A stretch of 64,000 nt of DNA, from assembly GCF_900103135.1 (NCBI RefSeq), contig NZ_FNGO01000012.1:1-64000 (forward strand), in the 5' to 3' direction. Positions 43,962-52,480 of this stretch are shown one piece after another. Within the stretch, counting starts at the first letter, position 1, and each line of letters begins with the position of its first letter. The notes beneath the pieces were generated by a model. That model made no database searches and was not told the origin of the DNA. It saw only the letters and a list, made by a program, of their open reading frames with translations. The DNA comes from Halarsenatibacter silvermanii. GTDB taxonomy: Bacteria > Bacillota > Halanaerobiia > Halanaerobiales > Halarsenatibacteraceae. The position numbers were made by a program, and so were the translations under genes.

Positions 43962-44954
43962 TTGTCTTTAAAGTCCAGCGGAGATAGAAAAATTAATTAT
44001 ATGCGTATATCAGTCACTGATCGCTGTAATTTTCGCTGTAATTACTGCTTGCCTGATGAAGGTGTTGAATGGAAACCCAGAGATGAAATCATGAGTTATG
44101 AAAAGATAATAAAAGTTGCTGCAGCAGCTGTGGAAGATGGGATTAAATACTTCCGCTTAACAGGCGGAGAGCCTCTGGTAAGACTGGGAATTGAAAAGTT
44201 GATAGATCGTTTGGATAATTTAAGCGGCTGCGAAGAGATAAGTTTAACGACAAATGGTTACCTGCTGGCAGAAAAAGCTGAAACATTATCTGATTCAGGG
44301 CTGGAAAGGGTTAATATAAGTCTGGATACTCTGGACCCGGATAAATTCAGGGATATAACCGGCATCGATGGATTGAACCAGGTTTTTGAAGGCATCAAAG
44401 CGGCTAAAAGTGCGGGCCTGGATCCGGTTAAGTTAAACGTTGTGGCCCTGAAAGATATAAATACTGATGAAATCGAAAGTTTTGCTGAGTTCGCCCGCGA
44501 TGAGTCTTTGAATCTGAGATTTATAGAATATATGCCGTTTTATGATACAGAACAATGTGATTTTGGTGGAAATGGTGATGATCTATTTTATCCTCTTTCA
44601 AAAATTTATAATAGGATCGAACAGGAATTTGATTTGATTCCTGATCAGGATATAAAAGGCAGAGGACCTGCTAAAAATTATCAGTTTTCCAGTGGTGGTG
44701 GCTCTCTGGGCTTTATTTCGCCGATATCCGGTGATATTTGTAAAAAATGTAATAGATTGAGGCTAACTGCGGATGGATATATAAGACCCTGTCTTGCCAG
44801 CGAGATTGAATTTGATTTATTCGAAGAGGGAGAATTGATTTCCAGGAAAAAAATCAAGAAAATATTGAGCGATGCCGCATCCAATAAAAATCTGGAGAAT
44901 GGATTTAAAGGGTCAAATTTAAAAAAACGCAACATGTCACAGATTGGAGGCTGA
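43962..44954 (+). CDS. moaA: GTP 3',8-cyclase MoaA
   Basis: 330 residues. Radical SAM enzyme starting molybdopterin synthesis from GTP. The N-terminal cluster motif CNFRCNYC follows SVTDR; LTGGEPLVR comes next; the C-terminal cluster ligands are in CKKCNRLRLTADGYIRPCL; the protein ends with the functionally important Gly-Gly. GTG 43953 is possible, but AGAGGTGA (43949-43956) points to TTG 43962, just after the stop of the previous gene. Confidence 0.94.
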   Translation: MSLKSSGDRKINYMRISVTDRCNFRCNYCLPDEGVEWKPRDEIMSYEKIIKVAAAAVEDGIKYFRLTGGEPLVRLGIEKLIDRLDNLSGCEEISLTTNGYLLAEKAETLSDSGLERVNISLDTLDPDKFRDITGIDGLNQVFEGIKAAKSAGLDPVKLNVVALKDINTDEIESFAEFARDESLNLRFIEYMPFYDTEQCDFGGNGDDLFYPLSKIYNRIEQEFDLIPDQDIKGRGPAKNYQFSSGGGSLGFISPISGDICKKCNRLRLTADGYIRPCLASEIEFDLFEEGELISRKKIKKILSDAASNKNLENGFKGSNLKKRNMSQIGG

Positions 44955-44958
44955 AAAT

Positions 44959-45909
44959 TTGAATAACGAAGAATTATCTCATCTGGACAGCAACGGCAGA
45001 ACTGAAATGGTCGATGTAAGCGGCAAGGAGGTAACTGATAGAGAAGCCACAGCATCCTGTACGGTTAATATGAGTCAAAACACCCTGAAGAAAATATCTG
45101 AGGGCGGCGTGGCCAAGGGGCCTGTACTGGAGACTGCCAGACTGGCAGGAATCATGGCAGCCAAGCGAACCTCGGACTTGATTCCGCTCTGTCATCAAAT
45201 CCCCCTCACAAGTGTTGATATAGAGTTTGAACTCTCAGAACCTGATTGTATAGAAATATTTTGCCAGGCAAAAACCTCTTTCAGAACCGGTGTCGAAATG
45301 GAGGTACTGCAGGGGGCCGCACAGGCTGCTCTGACCATCTATGATATGAGTAAGGCTTTAGAAAAGGAGATCATTATCAGTGATCTCCGATTGCTTGAAA
45401 AAAAAGGAGGAAAATCAGGTCATTACAAAAGTCCCAGTGGCCATGTTAAAAGCGGTGAAGTTACCGCTGTATCAGTCAGCCAGGAAAAGGGTACCAGAAA
45501 AAAAGCAATTACAGATATCGAATTAAAGCGAGATCATGGTATTATAGGAGATGCTCATGCGGGGGATTGGCACAGGCAGGTCAGTCTGCTTTCTGAAGAG
45601 AGCATAAATATCATGCGGGAACAGATGAACTCTGAAAAATTTCTAATCGGTTATGGAGATTTTGCTGAAAATATTGCCACCCGGGGTATAGATCTCCATA
45701 ATATAGAGGTGGGCAAATATTTGAAGATCGGCAGAGAAGTTGTTCTGGAAGTAACGCAGATAGGAAAAGAATGTCATTCAGGCTGCGATATAGCTAAAAA
45801 GGTGGGAAATTGTATTATGCCTAAGAGGGGTATTTTTGCCAGAGTTATTGATGGAGGTATAGTTAAACCAGGCGATAATATTTTTCAGCTGGAAGGAGAT
45901 GAAATATGA
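44959..45909 (+). CDS. moaC: MoaC-MOSC fusion protein
   Basis: 316 residues. Residues 1 to about 155 are MoaC, which completes cyclic pyranopterin formation with MoaA: MVDVSGKEVTDREA, LAGIMAAKRTSDLIPLCHQI, GVEMEVLQGAAQAALTIYDM. About 165-316 are a MOSC domain (IIGDAHAGDWHRQVSLL, GDFAENIATRGIDL, GKECHSGCDI) with the Cys typical of sulfur-carrier and Moco-sulfurase-type domains. TTG 44959 is chosen after GGAGG (44946-44950), which lies in the end of moaA; TTG 44944 precedes that site. Confidence 0.93.
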   Translation: MNNEELSHLDSNGRTEMVDVSGKEVTDREATASCTVNMSQNTLKKISEGGVAKGPVLETARLAGIMAAKRTSDLIPLCHQIPLTSVDIEFELSEPDCIEIFCQAKTSFRTGVEMEVLQGAAQAALTIYDMSKALEKEIIISDLRLLEKKGGKSGHYKSPSGHVKSGEVTAVSVSQEKGTRKKAITDIELKRDHGIIGDAHAGDWHRQVSLLSEESINIMREQMNSEKFLIGYGDFAENIATRGIDLHNIEVGKYLKIGREVVLEVTQIGKECHSGCDIAKKVGNCIMPKRGIFARVIDGGIVKPGDNIFQLEGDEI

Positions 45910-46385
45910 AGACAACAATAATTACAGTAAGCGATAAAGGAGCAGCTGGTGACAGGGATGATCAAAGCGGACCGATTATCAAAAAAACTGTTGAAGAAGC
46001 CGGCGGAGAAATTATCGAATCTATAATAATACCCGACGAAAAAGAACAAATAACATCTGTACTCAGAGAGATGAGTGATAATCCGGAGATAGAATTAATT
46101 TTCACCTCCGGAGGCACCGGGTTTTCTCCGCGAGATATTACTCCCGAAGCTACACTTGAAGTGATAGATAGAGAGGTGCCTGGACTGCCAGAGAAGATGA
46201 GGGATGATACATCGAAATATACTGAAATGTCATATTTGTCGCGGGCTAGATCCGGAATAAGAAATCAGACATTGATAATAAATTTACCCGGCAGCCCCGA
46301 AGCTGTTGAGCAGTGCCTTGAAAGTATAATGAATCTAATACCACACGGTTTGGAAATACTTCTGGGGCAGGTGACTGAACATTGA
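45906..46385 (+). CDS. mogA: Molybdopterin adenylyltransferase (MogA/MoaB family)
   Basis: 159 residues. Activates molybdopterin by adenylation before metal insertion by MoeA. Seen: TVSDKGAAGDRDDQSGP, IIPDEKEQI, FTSGGTGFSPRDITPEAT, INLPGSPEAVEQ. ATG overlaps the previous stop by 4 bases (ATGA). With MoaA, MoaC and two MoeA it gives most of the route; moaE and mobA are not in the window. Confidence 0.93.
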   Translation: MKTTIITVSDKGAAGDRDDQSGPIIKKTVEEAGGEIIESIIIPDEKEQITSVLREMSDNPEIELIFTSGGTGFSPRDITPEATLEVIDREVPGLPEKMRDDTSKYTEMSYLSRARSGIRNQTLIINLPGSPEAVEQCLESIMNLIPHGLEILLGQVTEH

Positions 46386-46414
46386 GTACTTAAACTCAAA
46401 AGGTGGTTTTAAAA

Positions 46415-48211
46415 ATGTATGGCTGGATGGGAAAAATTTTATATATCGATCTCAACAGTGGTAAAATTGAAAAGAAAATGCTCACTGATTATCAAAGGAA
46501 AAAATTTTTAGGAGGTAGAGGTCTGGGAGTTAATATTTTGGCTGAAGAGATCGATCCGGATGTAGATCCATTCTCTCACCGCAATAGGATCGTATTTTCA
46601 GCTGGCCCTTTGACCGCTACTGAAGTACCGACAACGGGACGGATGGCGGTGGCAACAAAATCTCCTCTCACTGGGACTATTTTTGATTCAAATGCCGGTG
46701 GTCACTGGGGTCCTGAGCTCAAAAGAGCCGGATATGATGCTCTGGTTATATCTGGCGGGTTAGAAAAATTGAGCCGAATTAAAATCTTTGATGATAGAGT
46801 TGAAATTCTGTCCTGTAATGATCTAAAAGAAGAAAAAACCTCCTCAGCCTGGAAAAAATTAAAAGATAATGAGTCTGCTTATAAACATTTAGTGATCGGT
46901 CCTGCCGGGGAAAATGCTGTTAGATTTGCCTCCATAGCTGTGGGAAAAAACAGGACTCTGGGGCGCGGAGGCACCGGAGGGGTTCTCGGCTGTAAAAATA
47001 TCAAAGCAATATCCGTTAGAGGGTCTCAATCGCCTGAAATAGCTGATCCGGTTAAGATAGATGATGTTAAGAAAAAATCTTCAGCCTGGCTTAAGGAAAG
47101 TTCTCTTACCGAAAATAGGCTCAATGAACTGGGAACGGCAATGTTAATGAATTTAATTAACGAAGCGGGTGTGCTGCCAACTCATAATTTTCAGCGGACC
47201 CAATTTTCAGAAGCAGACAGTATTTCTGGAGAAAATTTGTCTGACCGCTTAACTTCCAGCAAATCCAGCTGTTATAACTGTCCAATTGCCTGTTCAAAAA
47301 CAGTAATGATTGATGGAGAGGAAAAGTCCGGTCCGGAATATGAATCTTTGGGGCTGCTGGGAGCTAATCTGGGGCTGGGAGATCCAGATATAGTGACTGA
47401 GCTGAATAATCTTTGCGATGAGCTGGGACTGGATACTATTTCTACTGGATCTGTTATAAGCTGTTTGATGGAAATGAATGAGAAGAATATTGTTGATTCA
47501 CCCGTCAGTTTTGGTCAAAGAGAAGGTATATTAACTCTTATCGAAAAAATTGCTCGCAGAAAGGGACTGGGCGACGAACTGGCAGAAGGATCTCTGCGCT
47601 TTGCTCAAAAAAACTCAGCTCCTGAACTGGCCATGCAGGTTAAAGGTCTTGATATACCTGCTTTTGATCCCAGAGGAATGAAAGGTCAGGCTCTGGGGTA
47701 TATTACTTCCAACAGGGGGGCCTGTCATCAAAGAGCCAATATGATGACTGTTGAGCTTTTAGGGCTGCCTGAGCAGGTTGATAGATTTAGCGAGGAGGAT
47801 AAGGCTCCTCTCGTAGTTCATCAACAGAATTTGAACTGTATTCTGGATTCTCTCATAGTATGCAAGTTCACGCTTTTCGCTCTCGCAGAGGGTTTTTATA
47901 AAGAAATGCTCTCAGCTGTAACCGGTGAGGATTATTCTCGCGATGATTTTTTTAGAATTGGAGAACGGATATGGAATCTGGAAAGACTTTTTAATACTGC
48001 AGCCGGTTTTTCCAGAGAAAATGATAGGCTGCCCGCAAGATTTGGTCGTGAGAGTGGCAGCGGGCCTGCATCGGGTAATTTTGTCAATGAGGAAATTATG
48101 CTGGACGAATATTATAAAATTAGAGGCTGGAATGAAAACGGGATTCCAGAAGAAAGCAAATTGAAAGAACTGGAACTGGATAGATACAGAGATTTTCTGC
48201 CCGGGAGGTGA
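46415..48211 (+). CDS. Aldehyde ferredoxin oxidoreductase, tungsten/molybdenum pterin enzyme
   Basis: 598 residues. Oxidises aldehydes to acids with ferredoxin as acceptor (or reverse). Seen: FLGGRGLGVNILAEE, AGPLTATEVPTTGRMA, GRGGTGGVLGCKNIKAI, Fe-S ligands in SCYNCPIACSKTV (CxxCxxxC, about 285-294) and the late Cys in IVCKFTLFA, and AFDPRGMKGQALGY. ATG 46415 follows AAAGGTGG; an upstream GTG lies within that site. No signal peptide, so cytoplasmic. Reduced ferredoxin could feed the Rnf complex encoded 6 kb downstream. Which aldehyde and which metal are unknown. Confidence 0.93.
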   Translation: MYGWMGKILYIDLNSGKIEKKMLTDYQRKKFLGGRGLGVNILAEEIDPDVDPFSHRNRIVFSAGPLTATEVPTTGRMAVATKSPLTGTIFDSNAGGHWGPELKRAGYDALVISGGLEKLSRIKIFDDRVEILSCNDLKEEKTSSAWKKLKDNESAYKHLVIGPAGENAVRFASIAVGKNRTLGRGGTGGVLGCKNIKAISVRGSQSPEIADPVKIDDVKKKSSAWLKESSLTENRLNELGTAMLMNLINEAGVLPTHNFQRTQFSEADSISGENLSDRLTSSKSSCYNCPIACSKTVMIDGEEKSGPEYESLGLLGANLGLGDPDIVTELNNLCDELGLDTISTGSVISCLMEMNEKNIVDSPVSFGQREGILTLIEKIARRKGLGDELAEGSLRFAQKNSAPELAMQVKGLDIPAFDPRGMKGQALGYITSNRGACHQRANMMTVELLGLPEQVDRFSEEDKAPLVVHQQNLNCILDSLIVCKFTLFALAEGFYKEMLSAVTGEDYSRDDFFRIGERIWNLERLFNTAAGFSRENDRLPARFGRESGSGPASGNFVNEEIMLDEYYKIRGWNENGIPEESKLKELELDRYRDFLPGR

Positions 48212-48217
48212 AGTTTA

Positions 48218-48475
48218 ATTTCTGAAGATGATTATATCAGGAAAATTTCAGTCAATCTTTATGGGGGGCTGGAAGAGTACAGCCCGAAGGGAAAGAGAAA
48301 AAATAATAAAATAGATGCTGATAAGATCGATGATGTTCGTGATTTGGTGAAGCAGTTCGAGATTCCGGAGGAAGAGATTCAGGTCATTTTGATAGATGGA
48401 AAACACGCCGATCTTGATTCAGAGGTGAAAAAACAAAGCGTTGTAAGTATTTTCCCTCTTATCGGAGGAGGATGA
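48218..48475 (+). CDS. MoaD/ThiS-like sulfur carrier with AUU start
   Basis: 85 residues in an open frame without ATG, GTG or TTG at a suitable place. GGGAGGTG (48203-48210) lies 7 bases before ATT at 48218, which is therefore the likely start. The sequence has a ubiquitin-like order: KISVNLYGGLEEYSP near the N-terminus, EIQVILIDGKHADLD, and the ending VVSIFPLIGGG. The C-terminal Gly-Gly is the site of thiocarboxylation in MoaD. Such proteins often stand next to aldehyde ferredoxin oxidoreductases. The stop is followed 19 bases later by the phosphorylase gene. Confidence 0.8.
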   Translation: MSEDDYIRKISVNLYGGLEEYSPKGKRKNNKIDADKIDDVRDLVKQFEIPEEEIQVILIDGKHADLDSEVKKQSVVSIFPLIGGG

Positions 48476-48494
48476 AAGGAGGGCTTATAAATCA

Positions 48495-50861
48495 TTGCGC
48501 GAATTTCATGAAAAAAAACTCGAAAAGGAAAAGCAATTTGCGGTTCATCCCTGGAGAATAATCGAAGAAGATTTTCAGGTGGAAAATAATCATCACAACG
48601 AATCAATTTTTTCCATCGGCAATGGATTTTTGGGTTTGAGAGGCACCCTGGAGGAAGATTACACTGGACCCCCGGAGACAACAACTCCGGGATTTTACAT
48701 AAATGGCATATATGATTCTGAAGAAATAGTTTATGGTGAAGATGCTCCCAATTTGCCCGGATGGAGCCAGACTATTGTAAATCTAATGGACTGGACCAGA
48801 ATAAACATTTTTTTAGAAGGAGAGAAGTTTGATCTGCTGGAAGGTGAAGTGGAAGAATATCGAAGAGTGCTGGATATGAGAAGTGGAGTTCTTAACAGGA
48901 AGGTTGTCTGGTGCAGCCCCCAGGGAAGAAAAGCCAGAATAGAGATTGAGAGACTCATCTCTTTTACTAACAGAAAGCTGGGTCTCATAGATTATAAAAT
49001 CACTCCTTTAAATTTTAACGGAGAAATAAGATTCGAATCCAGCATAGATGGAGACGTAAAAAACCACCATCACTTTCGCAAGGATAAAGTAATGAAGTTT
49101 GAATCTGCAGGTTTTGCCGATGATCGCTGTTATCTTGTGCAGACCACTTCCCGGAGTGATATCAAAGTAGCCGGTGCTGTAAAAAATGAGCTCGATATTC
49201 CTGAAAATACCAGGGTTTCTAAAGATCGCTTTGTTTTAGATGAGGAGATAATTGAGAACATCAAAATTTCAGCCAGTCAAGATGAACGTTTTAGCCTGCA
49301 AAAGTATGCCGCTTTCCTGACCAGCAGAGATGTACCGGCTGATAGGATTAAAAAGCGAGCTATACTCAATGTGAACGATGGAGCTGAAAAGGGTGTTGAA
49401 CAGATTAAATCAGAGCAGAAAAAATACCTTGAGGATTTTTGGAGCGATTTTGATGTTTTTTTGAGGGGTCAGGGTTATTTACAGCAGGCTTTGAGATACA
49501 ACGCTTTTCAGCTGATTCAATCGACAGGAAGAGATGGCAGAACAAATGTACCGGCCAAGGGTTTGACCGGTGAATTTTATGAGGGGCATTATTTTTGGGA
49601 TTCAGAAACATATATAGTTCCCTTTTACATATTTAATCGACCTCAAATTGCCCGCAAGCTGCTGGAATACAGATACAGCATTCTCGATGAAGCAAGACAG
49701 AACGCCAGGCGAGTTAAGCTGGATGGGGCTCTTTTCCCCTGGCGGACCATCGATGGAAAAGAAGCTTCTGGCTTTTTTATGGGGTCTACAGTTCAGTACC
49801 ATATTGATGCTGATATAGCTTATGCCTTATATCTATATTTAACAGCTACTGAGGATTATGATTTTCTTTACGACAAGGGCGCTGAAATATTGCTGGAAAC
49901 CGCTCGCATGTGGGTTAGCTGCGGACATTTTAATAAAAGGACCGGGGAATTTTGCTTTAATGAAGTCTGTGGGCCGGATGAATACAAACCCGGGGTGGAC
50001 AACAATTGTTTTACAAATTATATGGCTAAATTTAACCTGCGTTTTGCCCGGGAAACTCTCGCTAAAATGAAAGAGGAAGCTCCGGAAAGATATACAGCAT
50101 TAATTGAAAAGACCAACCTTACAGATGATGAGATCGAAGATTGGCATACGGCTGAAAAAAACATGAAACTGCCTTTCGATGAGGAACTGGGAATCCACAC
50201 TCAGGATGATTCATTTTTATCTAAAGAACCTCTGGATATTGAGGAGATCCCACATGAACAGCTGCCGCTGGTAGCTAACTGGCATCCTTTAACAATATGG
50301 CGTTATCAGGTGATTAAGCAAGCTGATGTTATATTACTTATGCTTTTACAGGGAGACAAATTCACCCTGGAAGAAAAAAAGGCCAATTACGATTTTTATG
50401 AGCCTAAAACAACCCATGATTCTTCTTTATCTCCGGCAGTTTACAGTATAATAGCCTCTGAAATCGGTTATACAGAAGAAGCCTTCAAATATTTCATCCA
50501 GATTTCCCGGCTTGATCTTGATGATTTCAATGAAAATACTTATCAGGGTCTGCACACTGCTGGCCTGGGAAGTGCCTGGATGACTCTTGTTTATGGCTTT
50601 GCAGGAATGCGAAATTATCACGGCAATCTGTCCTTTCGTCCCTATCTGCCGGAAAAATTAGAGGGCTATCAGTTTTCTATTTATTTTAAATCCAGAGAAC
50701 TCAGAGTTAGAGTTACTGAAAAGGGGGCCAGTTACAGGGTCATTTCTGATCAGGAACTCGAACTTGAACACTGTGATAAAGAGGTTATTTTGAGACCTGG
50801 TGAAGAAAAAGTTTTACCGCTGCGAGATTTTAGCAGACTGCCCTGGAGAAATGAGGAGTAA
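48495..50861 (+). CDS. Glycoside hydrolase family 65 phosphorylase
   Basis: 788 residues. Phosphorolysis of an alpha-glucoside disaccharide (maltose, trehalose or kojibiose) to beta-glucose 1-phosphate plus glucose. Seen: GNGFLGLRGTLEEDY, HYFWDSETYIVPFY, the catalytic Glu in VCGPDEYKPGVDNNCFTNY, LLMLLQGDKF, TTHDSSLSPAVYSIIA, GLHTAGLGSAWMTLVYGF. Length is typical for the family. The specific sugar cannot be told. TTG start at 48495, 11 bases after AAGGAGGG. A beta-phosphoglucomutase gene, often adjacent, is absent. Confidence 0.93.
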   Translation: MREFHEKKLEKEKQFAVHPWRIIEEDFQVENNHHNESIFSIGNGFLGLRGTLEEDYTGPPETTTPGFYINGIYDSEEIVYGEDAPNLPGWSQTIVNLMDWTRINIFLEGEKFDLLEGEVEEYRRVLDMRSGVLNRKVVWCSPQGRKARIEIERLISFTNRKLGLIDYKITPLNFNGEIRFESSIDGDVKNHHHFRKDKVMKFESAGFADDRCYLVQTTSRSDIKVAGAVKNELDIPENTRVSKDRFVLDEEIIENIKISASQDERFSLQKYAAFLTSRDVPADRIKKRAILNVNDGAEKGVEQIKSEQKKYLEDFWSDFDVFLRGQGYLQQALRYNAFQLIQSTGRDGRTNVPAKGLTGEFYEGHYFWDSETYIVPFYIFNRPQIARKLLEYRYSILDEARQNARRVKLDGALFPWRTIDGKEASGFFMGSTVQYHIDADIAYALYLYLTATEDYDFLYDKGAEILLETARMWVSCGHFNKRTGEFCFNEVCGPDEYKPGVDNNCFTNYMAKFNLRFARETLAKMKEEAPERYTALIEKTNLTDDEIEDWHTAEKNMKLPFDEELGIHTQDDSFLSKEPLDIEEIPHEQLPLVANWHPLTIWRYQVIKQADVILLMLLQGDKFTLEEKKANYDFYEPKTTHDSSLSPAVYSIIASEIGYTEEAFKYFIQISRLDLDDFNENTYQGLHTAGLGSAWMTLVYGFAGMRNYHGNLSFRPYLPEKLEGYQFSIYFKSRELRVRVTEKGASYRVISDQELELEHCDKEVILRPGEEKVLPLRDFSRLPWRNEE

Positions 50862-50864
50862 TAT

Positions 50865-51743
50865 ATGGTGGAAAAAGAAACTTACCTGAAAGGAGCAGGG
50901 GTTTACTACGTATTATTGCTGGGGGTGGTTACTCTTTCATTTGCCGGAGTTTTCGTGGCTATGTCAGATGCTCCGGCAATAACGATAGCTTTTTATAGAA
51001 TGTCATTAAGTGTGATATTGTTGACTCCGATATTTTTCCGGAGAAATGACTGCAGGCTGGAAAAACTCTTAAATTTCCGTCAGACAGTCGTAGGTTTTTT
51101 TCTGGCCATACATTTTATATTGTGGGTTACAGCTTTTGATTATACAGCAGTTGCTAATGCTGTTATATTTATTGCGCTTCAGCCCATTTTCACTTTATTG
51201 CTTGAATTTATCTGGGCAAGAGAAGATTTGCAGCCTGATATTATTGCGGGAGTATTTATAACAATTTTAGGAAGTCTGGTGGTCGGGGCAGGTGAAATTG
51301 GCAATTTATTTGCCAATATTAAAGGAGATTTTCTGGCAGTTATGGCAGCATTTTTTGCCGCCATTTATCTATTTTCCGGACGCAGTTTGAGAAAAAAGAT
51401 GAATTATTTCCCCTATATATTTTCTGTTTATTTTTACGCTTCAATCTTTTTGTTTCTGGGTTTGTTTATTTTTGGGCATTCTTTTACGGGTTATGGCTCC
51501 AGAAACTGGCTGCTTTTTTTTGGTCTGGCTTTAGGACCGACAGTTATAGGCCACTCTATTTTAAATTTATCTGTTAGATATGTGCCCACAACGATAGTTT
51601 CAGTGGCTGTAATAGGGGAGCCAGTTTTGACCACATTATTTGCCTGGCTGCTTCTGGGGGAAAGCATTCCGCAGTTGACATTTCCCGGAGGGTTATTGAT
51701 TTTACTGGGGGTGGTTTTCACGATGACCAGAAAATCAGGTTAG
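50865..51743 (+). CDS. DMT-family (EamA) transporter
   Basis: 292 residues in ten membrane helices made of two EamA repeats. ITIAFYRMSLSVILLTPIFF in the first half and PTTIVSVAVIGEPVLTTLFA in the second are typical. Substrate unknown (amino acid, sugar or nucleotide-sugar exporters occur in the family). The ATG lies 3 bases after the GH65 stop, with the site AGGAG at the end of that gene, so probably co-expressed. Confidence 0.9.
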   Translation: MVEKETYLKGAGVYYVLLLGVVTLSFAGVFVAMSDAPAITIAFYRMSLSVILLTPIFFRRNDCRLEKLLNFRQTVVGFFLAIHFILWVTAFDYTAVANAVIFIALQPIFTLLLEFIWAREDLQPDIIAGVFITILGSLVVGAGEIGNLFANIKGDFLAVMAAFFAAIYLFSGRSLRKKMNYFPYIFSVYFYASIFLFLGLFIFGHSFTGYGSRNWLLFFGLALGPTVIGHSILNLSVRYVPTTIVSVAVIGEPVLTTLFAWLLLGESIPQLTFPGGLLILLGVVFTMTRKSG

Positions 51744-51911
51744 TAGTGATCCGTAAAGGGCTTGTGATGATTTGAATTTATATCACAATTCAGGTTATAA
51801 TTTTACTGACAGATATTTTGGCGAATTTAGGTTTGGGGGAGGAAATTAACAGGATTTATAGAATATTTAAGTTAGTGTAAGCATGATTAGAAATTCAAAT
51901 ATGTTTAGATT

Positions 51912-52331
51912 CTAGACGGCCAGCAATGCCATTGTAAAACCCAGCATTATTCCTGCGAGTATTTCGAAGGGAGTATGACCTACCAGCTCATGAAGATTTT
52001 TTCTTATTTGATCTTTATCTTCTTCCAGACGGGCAGGATCGAATTCTTTCAGCAGTTTATTTAGAATTTTGGCCTGCTCACCAACTGATCTTCTAACCCC
52101 GCCTGAATCGTAAATGGTAATCAATGAAAAAACCGCGGATACAGCAAAAATATCTGAATTGAATCCCTGCTGCAGACCTACCAGGACTGATAAGCAGGTA
52201 ACGAAAGCTGAATGAGAGCTGGGCATACCTCCTGATTCAAAAAATCTGCTTATGCTGGGGGGAAAAACTGTGAAGATTTTAATGAACTGAGCTAAAATCA
52301 ATGTTAATAGTGAAATAGTTAGTATATACAT
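51912..52331 (-). CDS. DUF212 divergent PAP2-like membrane protein
   Basis: 139 residues, about four hydrophobic segments. GGMPSSHSAFVTCL, IYDSGGVRRSVGEQA and LVGHTPFEILAGIMLG are the DUF212 hallmarks; the family is related to acid phosphatase/PAP2 proteins but its reaction is unproven. Divergent from folC. The ATG follows GGGAGGGACC. Confidence 0.9.
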   Translation of the reverse strand: MYILTISLLTLILAQFIKIFTVFPPSISRFFESGGMPSSHSAFVTCLSVLVGLQQGFNSDIFAVSAVFSLITIYDSGGVRRSVGEQAKILNKLLKEFDPARLEEDKDQIRKNLHELVGHTPFEILAGIMLGFTMALLAV

Positions 52332-52392
52332 TATCCTAAGGTCCCTCCCATTTTAAAATTATTTTAGCATTTTCAGGTGAGTTGAACTTTTC

Positions 52393-52421
52393 TTGAGGGA
52401 AAGCTATTTTTACTTTATTAT
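52393..52421 (+). promoter_or_regulatory. Probable promoter for folC
   Basis: TTGAGG (52393-52398), 17-base spacer, TATTAT (52416-52421), 60 bases before the folC start in the divergent intergenic region. Confidence 0.5.
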
Positions 52422-52480
52422 AACTGCTTAAAAAAAGCAAGCCATGTTAATAAATTTAAGAAGGTGCAGGTGTAACAAAG

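Noticed and set aside
51762-51788. TTGTGAT / ATCACAA palindrome as a CRP-like operator or terminator
   Set aside because: Half-site spacing is far too wide for a CRP-type site and no T-run follows; left as chance palindrome.
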